In this document: positions 19,022 through 27,887 of the stretch, in pieces | Position numbering within the stretch: the first letter of the stretch is position 1 | Layout of the letters: every line of letters starts with the position of its first letter | Assembly (NCBI RefSeq): GCF_051486985.1 | Contig: NZ_JAHVDV010000018.1 | Coordinates: 1 to 64,000, forward strand | DNA from: CBFFRJ01 sp051486985 | GTDB taxonomy: Bacteria > Pseudomonadota > Gammaproteobacteria > Enterobacterales > Enterobacteriaceae | Length of the DNA stretch: 64,000 bases | Direction of reading: 5' to 3' | Notes under the pieces: model-generated | Told to the model about the DNA's origin: nothing | Seen by the model: the letters and a program-made list of their open reading frames with translations, nothing else | Database searches by the model: none | Program-made: the position numbers and the translations under genes

Positions 19022-19066
19022 CTCATCCCTGCTACTCCTCCCTGTGGATTCCCTGGCAGGATGAGG
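19022..19066 (+). promoter_or_regulatory. MalT boxes of the malPQ promoter
   Basis: Three copies of the GGA-T/G-GA core are visible: GGGATGAG on the minus strand (19022-19029), GGGAGGAGT on the minus strand (19034-19042) and GGATGAGG on the plus strand (19059-19066). The last is followed by GAGCCTGGCA and a CTAGCG-TAACGTTG segment resembling the E. coli malP promoter. They lie 70-115 nt upstream of the malP start. Confidence 0.7.
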
Positions 19067-19135
19067 ACGCCATTTAATGAGCCTGGCACACTAGCGCTAA
19101 CGTTGTTTTCTTCACTCACAGGATCCGAATTCTTT

Positions 19136-21529
19136 ATGTCAAAGCCTACGTTTAACAAAGCGCAATTCGAAGCGGCCCTGACACGTCAGTGGCAGCATTT
19201 TGGCCTGCATGCTGCGCATGAAATGACGTCCCGCCAGTGGTGGCATGCGGTCAGCGGCGCGCTGTCAGAGCTGCTGGTGGCGTTGCCACAGACGAAGCCG
19301 TCGGCTGAACAGCGCCATGTTAACTACATCTCGATGGAATTCCTGATTGGTCGCCTTACGGGTAACAACCTTCTGAACCTGGGCTGGTATCAGGAGGTGC
19401 GCGCTATTCTCCAGGAGCATGGGCAAAACCTTAGCGACCTGCTGGAAGAAGAGACCGATCCTGCGCTGGGTAACGGTGGGCTGGGACGCCTGGCAGCCTG
19501 TTTTTTGGACTCAATGGCTACTGTGGGCCAGTCTGCGACGGGCTATGGACTTAACTATCAGTATGGGCTGTTCCGCCAGTCTTTCGATGAGGGGCATCAG
19601 AAGGAGGCGCCAGATGACTGGCATCGCCGCAGCTACCCGTGGTTCACTCATAATGAGCAATGGGATGTGCAGGTAGGCATCGGGGGCAAAGTCAGTAAAG
19701 AAGGGCACTGGACGCCTGGTTTCACGCTGGTGGGCGAGGCCTGGGATTTGCCGGTTCTCGGTTACCTTAACAGCGTGGCGCAGCCGCTGCGCCTGTGGCA
19801 GGCGACCCATGCGCATCCGTTTGACCTGACCAAATTCAACGATGGCGATTTTCTTCGCGCCGAGCAGCAGGGTATCGACGCTGAAAAACTGACCAAAGTA
19901 CTCTACCCGAATGATAACCATCAGGCGGGCAAAAAGCTGCGCTTGATGCAGCAGTACTTCCAGTGCGCCTGCTCGGTTGCCGATATTCTTCGCCGTCATC
20001 ACCTGGCGGGGCGTCACATTAGCACGCTGGCGACGTATGAAGTGATTCAGCTCAATGATACCCATCCGACTATCGCCATTCCTGAACTTCTGCGCGTACT
20101 ACTCGATGAGCATCAGATGAGCTGGGATGACGCCTGGGCAATCACCAGTAAAACTTTTGCATACACTAACCATACGCTGATGCCTGAAGCGCTGGAGTGC
20201 TGGGACGAAAAACTGGTCAAAGCATTACTTCCGCGCCATATGCAGATAATCAGGCAGATCAATGACCGTTTCAAAATGCTTGTGGCGCAAACCTGGCCTG
20301 GTGATGAGGCCGTCTGGGCTAAGCTGGCAGTTGTGCATAACAAGCAGGTTCGTATGGCAAATATGTGTGTCGTCGGCGGCTTTGCCGTGAACGGCGTGGC
20401 TGCGCTCCACTCGGATCTGGTAGTTAAAGATCTCTTCCCGGAATACAACCAGCTATGGCCAGGTAAATTCCATAATGTGACCAATGGCATTACGCCACGC
20501 CGCTGGATCAAGCAGTGCAACCCGGCGCTGGCCGCATTGTTAGATCACACCCTGAATAAAGAGTGGGCTAACGATCTTGATCAGCTTATTCATCTGGAAA
20601 AATTTGCTGATGATGCAGAATTCCGCGCGCAGTACCGCGCCATTAAACAGCAGAATAAATACCTGCTCGCAGAATTTGTTAAACATCGCACTGGCATTGA
20701 GATTAATCCGCACGCCATCTTTGATATTCAGATCAAACGGCTGCATGAATATAAACGTCAGCATTTAAACCTGCTGCATATTGTGGCCCTGTATAAAGAA
20801 ATTCGTGAAAATCCTCAGGCCAATCGTGTGCCGCGCGTCTTTTTGTTTGGCGCGAAAGCAGCACCGGGTTATTACCTCGCAAAAAATATTATTTACGCCA
20901 TCAATAAAGTGGCGCAGGTCATCAATAATGACCCGGCAGTGGGTGACAAGCTGAAAGTGGTCTTCCTGCCGGATTATTGCGTGTCGGCGGCGGAACGCCT
21001 GATACCGGCGGCAGATGTCTCTGAACAGATCTCTACTGCGGGTAAAGAGGCCTCCGGCACCGGCAACATGAAGCTGGCGCTGAACGGTGCGCTCACCGTC
21101 GGCACGCTGGATGGGGCGAACGTTGAAATTGCCGAACAGGTCGGCGACGAGAACATCTTTATTTTCGGCCACACCGTGGAAGAGGTGAAAGCACTGAAGG
21201 CCAAAGGCTACGATCCGGTGAAGTGGCGCAAAAAAGACAAACAGCTCGATGCCGTACTAAAAGAGCTTGAGAGCGGTAAATACAGTGACGGTGATAAGCA
21301 TGCCTTTGACCAAATGTTGCACAGTCTGGGCAAGCAGGGGGGCGATCCTTACCTGGTACTGGCAGATTTTGCCGCCTATGTTGATGCACAAAAGCGTGTA
21401 GATGCGCTATACCGTGATGAGGAGGCGTGGACCAGAGCAGCCATTCTGAACACTGCACGTTGTGGAATGTTCAGCTCGGATCGCTCGATTCGCGATTATC
21501 AGACCCGTATCTGGCAGGCAAAACGCTAA
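19136..21529 (+). CDS. malP: Maltodextrin phosphorylase
   Basis: Phosphorolyses maltodextrins from the non-reducing end to glucose-1-phosphate; PLP enzyme of family GT35. The ATG at 19136 gives 797 residues, the same as E. coli MalP; the upstream in-frame ATG at 18974 runs through the MalT boxes and is rejected. The PLP lysine is in EASGTGNMKLALNGALTVGT. First gene of malPQ, 8 nt before malQ. Paralogue of GlgP in this window but specific for linear dextrins. Confidence 0.98.
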   Translation: MSKPTFNKAQFEAALTRQWQHFGLHAAHEMTSRQWWHAVSGALSELLVALPQTKPSAEQRHVNYISMEFLIGRLTGNNLLNLGWYQEVRAILQEHGQNLSDLLEEETDPALGNGGLGRLAACFLDSMATVGQSATGYGLNYQYGLFRQSFDEGHQKEAPDDWHRRSYPWFTHNEQWDVQVGIGGKVSKEGHWTPGFTLVGEAWDLPVLGYLNSVAQPLRLWQATHAHPFDLTKFNDGDFLRAEQQGIDAEKLTKVLYPNDNHQAGKKLRLMQQYFQCACSVADILRRHHLAGRHISTLATYEVIQLNDTHPTIAIPELLRVLLDEHQMSWDDAWAITSKTFAYTNHTLMPEALECWDEKLVKALLPRHMQIIRQINDRFKMLVAQTWPGDEAVWAKLAVVHNKQVRMANMCVVGGFAVNGVAALHSDLVVKDLFPEYNQLWPGKFHNVTNGITPRRWIKQCNPALAALLDHTLNKEWANDLDQLIHLEKFADDAEFRAQYRAIKQQNKYLLAEFVKHRTGIEINPHAIFDIQIKRLHEYKRQHLNLLHIVALYKEIRENPQANRVPRVFLFGAKAAPGYYLAKNIIYAINKVAQVINNDPAVGDKLKVVFLPDYCVSAAERLIPAADVSEQISTAGKEASGTGNMKLALNGALTVGTLDGANVEIAEQVGDENIFIFGHTVEEVKALKAKGYDPVKWRKKDKQLDAVLKELESGKYSDGDKHAFDQMLHSLGKQGGDPYLVLADFAAYVDAQKRVDALYRDEEAWTRAAILNTARCGMFSSDRSIRDYQTRIWQAKR

Positions 21530-21537
21530 GGGAAAGC

Positions 21538-23628
21538 ATGGTGAGTAAACGTCTTGAAAGTGCCGCGCTGGCAGCGGGTATTAGCCCGGATTTTATCAAT
21601 GCGCATGGCAAACCGCAGTCTATCGGTGCTGAAACCAAACGGCGTTTGCTGGAGGCCATGCACCCCTCTACGGTAGCCGCCTCTGCAGTAACCCCGGTGC
21701 CTCGTGTGCTGGTATTTACTCAGGGGAAAAGAAAAGCGCTGCCCGTTGAAGGCGAGGGGCATTTCGACTGGAACATTACAACGGAGCAGGGTTTACAGCT
21801 TCGCGGAGGGGTTGAGGGCGGTAAAAAACTTACGCTACCGGCAAAATTACCGCAGGGCTACCACACGCTCACCCTTCGTCGGGGTGAGCAGCGCTGGCAC
21901 TGCCGGTTGATTGTCACGCCGGCACGCTGTTTTGAACCGCAAGCGCTGCTGGAAGGCAAGAAACTGTGGGGAGCCTGTGCGCAGCTTTATACCCTGCGCT
22001 CAGAAAAAAACTGGGGTATTGGTGACTTCGGCGATTTGAAAGCCATGCTGGCTGAGGTGGCACATCGCGGAGGCGCTTTTATCGGTCTTAACCCGATTCA
22101 TGCCCTTTATCCGGCCAATCCTGAAAGCGCCAGCCCCTACAGCCCTTCGTCCAGGCGCTGGTTGAACGTTATTTATATCGACGTCAACGCGGTGGAGGAT
22201 TTTCAAACCAGTAAAGCGGCGCAGGCGTGGTGGGCGCTTCCCGATACACAGGCCTCGCTGAACGCCGCCCGCGATGCAGAGTTCGTGGATTATTCCGCGG
22301 TAACGGCACTGAAGCTTGAAGGGTTGCGCCTTGCCTGGAAGCAGTTTTCCACGCGTGGCGCTGACGATGAGGCCCGCACCGCCTTCAACAGTTTCGTTAA
22401 GCAGGAGGGCGAAAGCCTCTACTGGCAGGCGGCATTTGATGCCCTGCATGCAAATCAGGTCAAAGAAGACCCGTTACGTTGGGGCTGGCCCGCCTGGCCT
22501 GAAGCGCTCCGCTCTACGGACAGCCCTGAGGTTAAGGCGTTTTGTAAGGAGCATGCGGACGAGGTTAATTTTTATTTATGGCTGCAATGGCTCGCCTGCA
22601 TCCAGTTCGCCGCGTGTTGGGATACCAGTCAGGATTTCGCGATGCCGATAGGGCTTTACCGCGATCTGGCGGTTGGCGTTGCAGAAGGCGGGGCGGAAAC
22701 CTGGTGCGACCGGGAGCTGTACTGCCTGAAAGCTTCTGTCGGCGCCCCCCCTGACATTCTCGGTCCGCTGGGCCAGAACTGGGGGCTGCCACCGATGGAT
22801 CCCCATATTACCGCCGCGCGAGGTTATGAACCCTTTGTTGAATTGTTGCGGGCGAACATGAAAAGCTGCGGCGCATTGCGTATTGACCACGTGATGTCGA
22901 TGCTGCGTTTGTGGTGGATACCCTATGGTGAGACGGCGGATCAGGGCGCTTACGTGCAGTATCCGGTGGATGACCTGCTTTCTATCCTGGCACTGGAAAG
23001 CCAGCGCCACCGGTGTATGGTGATTGGCGAAGATCTGGGGACGGTGCCGGTAGAGATCGTAAGCAAGCTGCGTGACAGTGGAGTCTACTCCTATAAAGTG
23101 CTCTATTTTGAGAACGACCATGAGAAGCATTTCCGGGCGCCGCAAGCCTGGCCGGTGCAGTCAATGGCTGTTGCGACTACGCACGATCTGCCAACTTTAC
23201 GTGGTTACTGGGAGAGTGGGGACCTGACGCTGGGTAAAACCCTGGGGCTTTACCCGGATGAGGTTGTGCTGCGCGGTTTATTCAAAGACCGCGAACTGGC
23301 AAAACAGGGGCTGCTTGATGCGCTTCATCAGCACGGTTGTCTGCCGAAAAAGGTGGGCCACAAGGCTTCTCGCATGCCGATGACGTCGCTTTTAAACCGC
23401 GGTATGCAGCGCTACATTGCCGACAGCAACAGTGCGCTGCTTGGCCTGCAACCGGAAGACTGGCTGAATATGGCCGGGCCGGTGAATATTCCCGGCACCA
23501 GTTATCAGTACAAAAACTGGCGGCGAAAGTTGTCCACTTCACTTGAGAAGATGTTTAGCGATGAGAGCGTGAACAAACTGATTAAGGACCTGGATAAACG
23601 CAGAAGGGCAGTCGGGAAGAAAAGATAA
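21538..23628 (+). CDS. malQ: 4-alpha-glucanotransferase (amylomaltase)
   Basis: Transfers maltosyl and longer dextrinyl groups between maltodextrins, releasing glucose and building chains for MalP. GH77, 696 residues from the ATG at 21538 (E. coli 694). The catalytic nucleophile Asp lies in ALRIDHVMSMLRLWWIP, the acid Glu in VIGEDLGTVP and the third acidic residue in TTHDLPTLRGYW. GGAAAG precedes the start. It follows malP by 8 nt and is closed by a strong terminator. Confidence 0.98.
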   Translation: MVSKRLESAALAAGISPDFINAHGKPQSIGAETKRRLLEAMHPSTVAASAVTPVPRVLVFTQGKRKALPVEGEGHFDWNITTEQGLQLRGGVEGGKKLTLPAKLPQGYHTLTLRRGEQRWHCRLIVTPARCFEPQALLEGKKLWGACAQLYTLRSEKNWGIGDFGDLKAMLAEVAHRGGAFIGLNPIHALYPANPESASPYSPSSRRWLNVIYIDVNAVEDFQTSKAAQAWWALPDTQASLNAARDAEFVDYSAVTALKLEGLRLAWKQFSTRGADDEARTAFNSFVKQEGESLYWQAAFDALHANQVKEDPLRWGWPAWPEALRSTDSPEVKAFCKEHADEVNFYLWLQWLACIQFAACWDTSQDFAMPIGLYRDLAVGVAEGGAETWCDRELYCLKASVGAPPDILGPLGQNWGLPPMDPHITAARGYEPFVELLRANMKSCGALRIDHVMSMLRLWWIPYGETADQGAYVQYPVDDLLSILALESQRHRCMVIGEDLGTVPVEIVSKLRDSGVYSYKVLYFENDHEKHFRAPQAWPVQSMAVATTHDLPTLRGYWESGDLTLGKTLGLYPDEVVLRGLFKDRELAKQGLLDALHQHGCLPKKVGHKASRMPMTSLLNRGMQRYIADSNSALLGLQPEDWLNMAGPVNIPGTSYQYKNWRRKLSTSLEKMFSDESVNKLIKDLDKRRRAVGKKR

Positions 23629-23660
23629 AAAAAGAACCCACTTCGGTGGGTTCTTTTTTT
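23627..23660. terminator. Bidirectional terminator between malQ and gntT
   Basis: Perfect 15-bp stem AAAAAAAGAACCCAC (23627-23641) with GTGGGTTCTTTTTTT (23646-23660) and a TTCG tetraloop. It overlaps the malQ stop codon and ends 23 nt from the gntT stop, so it serves both convergent genes. Confidence 0.95.
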
Positions 23661-23683
23661 CTGGAAAGGGCGTGTCGTAAACC

Positions 23684-25000
23684 TTACACCACCATTCCTA
23701 ACAGCAGGCAGCCAACCAGACCACATACCGAGATGATGGTCTCCAGTGCAGACCAGGACTTCATGGTCTCACCGATGGTCAGATTGAAATACTCTTTAAA
23801 CAACCAGAAGCCCGGGTCGTTGACGTGCGAGAAAATCACGCTGCCGGAACCTACTGCGATAACCATCAGTTCGGGGCTTACGCCAGTCGTTGCAATCAGC
23901 GGTGCCGCAATACCACCTGCGGTGATGGCTGCAACGGTGGCCGAGCCGAGCGCGATACGCAGTACGGCAGCAATAGACCATGCCATAAAGATAGGCGACA
24001 GATTGGTACCATGCATCAGGGAGGCAATGTACTTGTCCACGCCGCTGTCAACCAGCACCTGTTTGAATGCACCGCCACCGCCGATGATGAGCAGCATCAT
24101 GGCGATAATTTTGATTGAGCTGGTCAGCGTTTCGTTAATGTCGTCCATCGAACGACCGCGATTCAGGCCGAAGGTGAAGACCGCAATCAGCACGGCGATT
24201 AACGTGGCCATTACCGGATCGCCAAAGAACTCAGCATACGGCAGAATAGCGTGGCCTTTAGGCAGTACCATTTCCGCAACCGCACGCAGGGCCATCAGTA
24301 CCACCGGCACCAGAGAGGTCCAGACGCTCACGCCAAAGCCCGGCATCTCTGCTTCAGTGAAGGTTTTCTTGTTATACAGCCCTTCCGGGATCGGTTTATC
24401 AATCCCTTTCAGGAACCGCGCGTAGACCGGGCCTGCCAGAATAACGGTTGGGATACCCAGCAGGGTGCCGTACAGCAGGGTTTTGCCCATATCAGCATGG
24501 AAGATAGTGGCAATAGCGGTCGGGCCCGGATGCGGAGGCAGGAAGCCGTGCGTAACGGACAGTGCAGCCGCCATCGGCACACCGACATAGAGCAGCGGGA
24601 TACGGGCCGAGGCCGCAATGGTGAATACCAGCGGCAGCAACAGCACGAAGCCGACTTCATAGAACAGTGCGAAACCAACGGTGAAGCCAGTGAGTACCAC
24701 CGCCCACTGAATATGTTTCTCACCAAATTTTGCAATCAGGGTTGTCGCGATACGCTGTGCGCCGCCGCAATCTGCCAGCAGCTTACCGAGCATGGCACCA
24801 AAGCCCATGATCAGCGCAAGGCTGCCGAGGGTTCCGCCCACACCGGCTTTAATGGACTTGATCACTGCATCCAGAGGCATTCCCTGCATCATTCCGACGG
24901 CCAGTGCCACCAGAACCAGGGCAATAAATCCGTTCAATTTGAAGCGGATCATTAATAACAACAACAAGATTACACCGATAGCAACGATGACTAATGGCAT
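23684..25000 (-). CDS. gntT: High-affinity gluconate/H+ symporter GntT
   Basis: Inner-membrane gluconate permease of the GntP family. 438 residues, equal to E. coli GntT, with about 12-14 hydrophobic segments and the family motifs GFALFYEVGFVLLLPL and GFLPPHPGPTAIA. It stands alone, convergent with malQ. Two GntR operator-like sites lie upstream at 25160 and 25280, so repression relieved by gluconate is expected. The gntRKU genes are not in this window. Confidence 0.97.
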   Translation of the reverse strand: MPLVIVAIGVILLLLLMIRFKLNGFIALVLVALAVGMMQGMPLDAVIKSIKAGVGGTLGSLALIMGFGAMLGKLLADCGGAQRIATTLIAKFGEKHIQWAVVLTGFTVGFALFYEVGFVLLLPLVFTIAASARIPLLYVGVPMAAALSVTHGFLPPHPGPTAIATIFHADMGKTLLYGTLLGIPTVILAGPVYARFLKGIDKPIPEGLYNKKTFTEAEMPGFGVSVWTSLVPVVLMALRAVAEMVLPKGHAILPYAEFFGDPVMATLIAVLIAVFTFGLNRGRSMDDINETLTSSIKIIAMMLLIIGGGGAFKQVLVDSGVDKYIASLMHGTNLSPIFMAWSIAAVLRIALGSATVAAITAGGIAAPLIATTGVSPELMVIAVGSGSVIFSHVNDPGFWLFKEYFNLTIGETMKSWSALETIISVCGLVGCLLLGMVV

Positions 25001-25159
25001 GATTTACCTGGCCTTAATTTGTTATGGGTAACGTCAGTGTTTCTACAGCTTGTGCCGGGTTTCCTGAGGTAGAAAACATAGCGCTGGGGCATCAATACGG
25101 CTTACATCGATACTTAAAAATAGTAGCTGGATGTTTTTATAATGTTGATGCCTGCGCGG

Positions 25160-25175
25160 ATGATACGGGTAACAT
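25160..25175 (-). promoter_or_regulatory. GntR operator 1 of gntT
   Basis: ATGATACGGGTAACAT, an imperfect palindrome matching the LacI-family GntR operator known from E. coli gnt genes. It lies 160-175 nt upstream of the gntT start codon, where promoter elements are expected. Confidence 0.75.
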
Positions 25176-25279
25176 CTGTAAAAAGAGAATCACCTGGGGG
25201 GCCAAAATTTGCGAAGTGAGAGGTGGGTCATATTAACGACCAGAAAGCAGTGAAAAAAACAGCGGGAAAATAAGCAGGA

Positions 25280-25294
25280 AGATACGGGTAACAC
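25280..25294 (-). promoter_or_regulatory. GntR operator 2 of gntT (distal)
   Basis: AGATACGGGTAACAC shares the GATACGGGTAACA core with operator 1 in the same orientation, 120 bp farther upstream. Repression by two distant operators, with looping, has been described for E. coli gntT. This copy adjoins the inverted repeat at 25293-25320. Confidence 0.65.
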
Positions 25295-25320
25295 GTTCTC
25301 CCGGGGAGCAGGAGAACGTG
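25293..25320. repeat. Inverted repeat downstream of nfuA
   Basis: Perfect 10-bp stem CACGTTCTCC (25293-25302) with GGAGAACGTG (25311-25320), loop GGGGAGCA. It begins 12 nt after the nfuA stop codon. On the nfuA (minus) strand it is followed by the GntR-like site, not by a T-run, so it is at best a weak terminator. Confidence 0.6.
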
Positions 25321-25332
25321 CGGAGGGGGGCA

Positions 25333-25908
25333 TCAGTAGTAAGAGTGCTCGCCGCGCTGGTGCTCTGTCAGGTCGCGAACGCCTTTCAGTTCAGGGAACT
25401 CGTTCAGCAACTGCTTCTCGATGCCCTCTTTCAGGGTAACGTCGACCATGGAACAACCGTTACAGCCGCCGCCAAACTGGAGAATAGCGTAGCCTTCGTC
25501 GGTAATTTCCATCAGGGTTACACGCCCGCCGTGCCCGGCCAGCTGCGGGTTAACCTGCGCTTGCAGCATGTACTCAACGCGTTCCATCAGCGGTGCGTCA
25601 TCGGTCACTTTACGCATTTTGGCGTTAGGGGCCTTCAGCGTCAGCTGAGAGCCGAGTTGGTCAGTCACAAAATCAATTTCCGCATCTTCCAGATACGGTG
25701 CGCTCAACTCATCGACATAAGCCGTCAGTTGTTCGAATTCCAGGGCGGTGTCAGCGGCTTCCACTGCATCTGGCGGGCAATAAGAGACGCCGCATTCTGC
25801 GTTTGGCGTGCCTGGGTTAATCACAAACACGCGAATTTGCGTCCCTTCTTCCTGATTTGCCAGCAATTTAGCAAAATGCGCTTGCGCAGCATCGGAGATA
25901 TGGATCAT
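25333..25908 (-). CDS. nfuA: Fe-S biogenesis protein NfuA
   Basis: Carrier that holds a [4Fe-4S] cluster and delivers it to apo-proteins, important under iron or oxidative stress; in E. coli also needed to rebuild lipoyl synthase. 191 residues, as in E. coli. An N-terminal degenerate A-type carrier domain (about 1-95) is followed by a C-terminal Nfu domain with the cluster-binding CxxC in FGGGCNGCSMVDVTL (about residues 149-152). It lies downstream of gntX on the same strand with 58 nt between. Confidence 0.97.
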   Translation of the reverse strand: MIHISDAAQAHFAKLLANQEEGTQIRVFVINPGTPNAECGVSYCPPDAVEAADTALEFEQLTAYVDELSAPYLEDAEIDFVTDQLGSQLTLKAPNAKMRKVTDDAPLMERVEYMLQAQVNPQLAGHGGRVTLMEITDEGYAILQFGGGCNGCSMVDVTLKEGIEKQLLNEFPELKGVRDLTEHQRGEHSYY

Positions 25909-25966
25909 AGCAATGGCCTAATAGTTGACTATTTTACTCGGTTATAATACGCCCATCATCGAGGCT

Positions 25967-26650
25967 CTACAAGGTTCGACACAGGCACCATACCTGAACA
26001 GTCGCCGCGCCGTGGCGTAACAGCAGTTTAGAGAGTTCTGCGACGGTGCTGCCGGTAGTGACGACATCATCCACAATTACCATATGGAGCCCCTGCACGG
26101 GCAATTCAAGGCGAAAGGCATTTTTCAGGTTGCGTTTACGTAAACGGGCGCTCAGCTGATGCTGGATACGGGTCCTTTTTATTCGTCTGAGCGCCGCAGG
26201 TTCATAGCGGCACCCTACCCAGTGCACCAGCTTCCGGCAAAGCAGATCGCTTTGATTATACCCCCTGCGCCACTGACGCCGATGCCACAGTGGCACGTTC
26301 ACCAGCAGGTCGGGAGCGGGTATTGATCGCCTCCGCTGCTCATTTCTGACTGCCAGATATAGCAGCCGGGCCAGCGCCAGTGCGAGCTCAGGCCGCCTGG
26401 AAAATTTCATCTGATGCACCAGATGGCTAAGCGGCGGCGTGTAGCTACTGACCGCCACCATATGCTGCCAGGGCGGCATTTTTTGCAGGCAGCGGCCGCA
26501 GGGGAGCGTGGGGTCCAGGGCGGGCAGTGCGCAGCAGGGGCATACCGATATCCTCAGAGGAAGAGTGCGTGCGCAACTGGAACATATGCCCCAATGAGCA
26601 AGCGCCAGCGGCATTCGACATAGCCAGCACAGGCCTGGCACTGTTAGCAT
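25967..26650 (-). CDS. gntX: ComF-family phosphoribosyltransferase-like protein GntX
   Basis: Starting at MLTVPGLCWLC (26650) gives 227 residues, the E. coli length; the 21 residues upstream are not conserved. An N-terminal zinc-ribbon region shows four Cys pairs (CWLC, CSSC, CPCC, CGRC), and the C-terminal PRTase domain has the PRPP motif VIVDDVVTTGST. ComF homologues act in DNA uptake in naturally competent bacteria; in E. coli GntX has been linked to use of DNA as nutrient and, historically, to gluconate uptake. Function is not settled. Divergent from bioH (37 nt). Confidence 0.93.
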   Translation of the reverse strand: MLTVPGLCWLCRMPLALAHWGICSSCARTLPLRISVCPCCALPALDPTLPCGRCLQKMPPWQHMVAVSSYTPPLSHLVHQMKFSRRPELALALARLLYLAVRNEQRRRSIPAPDLLVNVPLWHRRQWRRGYNQSDLLCRKLVHWVGCRYEPAALRRIKRTRIQHQLSARLRKRNLKNAFRLELPVQGLHMVIVDDVVTTGSTVAELSKLLLRHGAATVQVWCLCRTL

Positions 26651-26687
26651 ATTCCACCTCCTTGTATGTAGAAGAGAACGATAGCGG

Positions 26688-27461
26688 ATGAACAACATCT
26701 GGTGGGAAACCAAAGGCGAAGGACATTGCCATCTTGTGCTGCTTCACGGATGGGGGCTGAACGCGCAGGTATGGGATTGCATTACCGCTGAACTTAGTAC
26801 GCAATTTACGCTGCATCTGGTGGACCTGCCGGGCTATGGTCGTAGCAGCGGTTTTCCGGCTATGACGCTTAGCGAAATGGCGGAGATCGTGCTGGCAAAC
26901 GCGCCGGGGCAGGCCATCTGGGTGGGCTGGAGCCTGGGTGGACTGGTGGCAAGCCAGGTAGCGTTAATGGCACCTGAACGGGTCAGAGGACTGGTCACGG
27001 TGGCATCGTCCCCTTGCTTTAGCGAGCAGGACGCATGGGCCGGTATTAAATCAGAGGTTCTGGCTGGTTTTCAGCAGCAGCTCAGTGAGCATTTCCAGCG
27101 CACGGTAGAGCGCTTTCTGGCGTTGCAAACGATGGGAACAGAAACCGCTCGTCAGGATGCGCGTCAGCTAAAACATGCTGTTTTGTCACTGCCAGTGCCG
27201 CCACCAGAGGTACTGAATGGCGGCCTGGAGATCCTGAAAACCGCAGACCTGCGCGAGGCGCTGACCGCGCTGACGCTGCCCTTTCTGCGCATTTATGGCC
27301 GACTGGATGGCCTGGTTCCCCGCAAGATTATTGCCCCCCTGGATGCAATGTGGCCACGCAGTGAATCTCTCATTTTCGCCAAAGCAGCCCATGCGCCATT
27401 TATTTCCCATCCTGATGATTTTTCCAGAGCTTTAAAGTCCTTTTCTGATTCTCTCGTGTAG
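26688..27461 (+). CDS. bioH: Pimeloyl-[acyl-carrier protein] methyl ester esterase
   Basis: Removes the methyl group from pimeloyl-ACP methyl ester, ending the fatty-acid-like phase of biotin synthesis. Alpha/beta hydrolase of 257 residues (E. coli 256). The nucleophile is S82 in VGWSLGGLVAS, the Asp lies in YGRLDGLVP and the His in KAAHAPFISHP. The oxyanion motif HGWGLNAQVW is at residues 20-29. It stands apart from the bio operon, as in E. coli. Confidence 0.97.
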   Translation: MNNIWWETKGEGHCHLVLLHGWGLNAQVWDCITAELSTQFTLHLVDLPGYGRSSGFPAMTLSEMAEIVLANAPGQAIWVGWSLGGLVASQVALMAPERVRGLVTVASSPCFSEQDAWAGIKSEVLAGFQQQLSEHFQRTVERFLALQTMGTETARQDARQLKHAVLSLPVPPPEVLNGGLEILKTADLREALTALTLPFLRIYGRLDGLVPRKIIAPLDAMWPRSESLIFAKAAHAPFISHPDDFSRALKSFSDSLV

Positions 27462-27577
27462 CGGGGGCGTTGGCTTGAATAAGCGGCATTCCACTACGAT
27501 ACTTAAAAGGCTTTTGCGGCGCGTACAGTCTGTGCTGCAACTGTAAAACAATCAAAAACCCTAGGAGAATCATAGGT

Positions 27578-27847
27578 ATGAAATTAGTTACAGGTATTGT
27601 TGCGTCTCTGGTGATTGGTTCCCTTTCCTTTGGCGTCATGGCCGCACAGGAACTGGAAAAAGATAAGGTCGCGAGTATGAATCTGACGAAGGTTGGCACC
27701 ATTACCACGTCTGATACCACAGCGCCTATGGACGCCAAAAAAGAGCTGTCCAAAAAAGCTGATGAGTTAGGTGGCACCTACTTTGTGGTCACCAGCGGCG
27801 AGAAAAATGAAAAAGACATCCACGCCACGGCGGATGTCTATAAGTAA
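27578..27847 (+). CDS. DUF1471 (YhcN/BhsA/McbA-type) periplasmic protein
   Basis: 89 residues with a clear Sec signal peptide (about 1-22, KLVTGIVASLVIGSLSFGVMA, cleavage near MA-AQ). The mature part has the DUF1471 pattern: VGTITTSDTTAPMDAKKELSKKADELGGTYFVV and a C-terminal ATADVYK. Family members such as YhcN and BhsA are small stress-induced periplasmic or outer-membrane proteins affecting acid, peroxide or copper stress and biofilm. AGGAGA lies upstream of the start. It occupies the place where E. coli K-12 has rpnA (yhgA), between bioH and feoC. Which paralogue it is, and its role, are unknown. Confidence 0.85.
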   Translation: MKLVTGIVASLVIGSLSFGVMAAQELEKDKVASMNLTKVGTITTSDTTAPMDAKKELSKKADELGGTYFVVTSGEKNEKDIHATADVYK

Positions 27848-27863
27848 GCGTAACGTGAACCAT

Positions 27864-27887
27864 AAAGCGGGTCGGATGACCCGCTTT
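27864..27887. terminator. Bidirectional hairpin between the DUF1471 gene and feoC
   Basis: Perfect 10-bp stem AAAGCGGGTC (27864-27873) with GACCCGCTTT (27878-27887), loop GGAT. It overlaps the last base of the feoC stop codon and lies 17 nt after the DUF1471 stop, serving convergent genes. The T-run is short (3), so strength is uncertain. Confidence 0.7.

Larger units (their letters stand above)
18501..19135. other. Divergent malT-malP regulatory region
   Basis: 635 nt between the two start codons, holding a CRP-like site near malT and MalT boxes near malP. An 89-codon open frame at 18592-18861 overlaps the control sites, has no ribosome-binding sequence of note and is not recognised, so it is not called a gene. 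The middle (about 18650-19000) is AT-rich and shows nothing I can assign. Confidence 0.7.
25001..25332. other. gntT promoter region and nfuA downstream region
   Basis: 332 nt without a gene. It holds the two GntR operator-like sites and an inverted repeat near nfuA. The rest gives no assignable feature. Confidence 0.6.

Noticed and set aside
9432..21529. glgP and malP as a recent tandem duplication
   Set aside because: They are old paralogues with different specificities found in all related bacteria, each in its usual operon.
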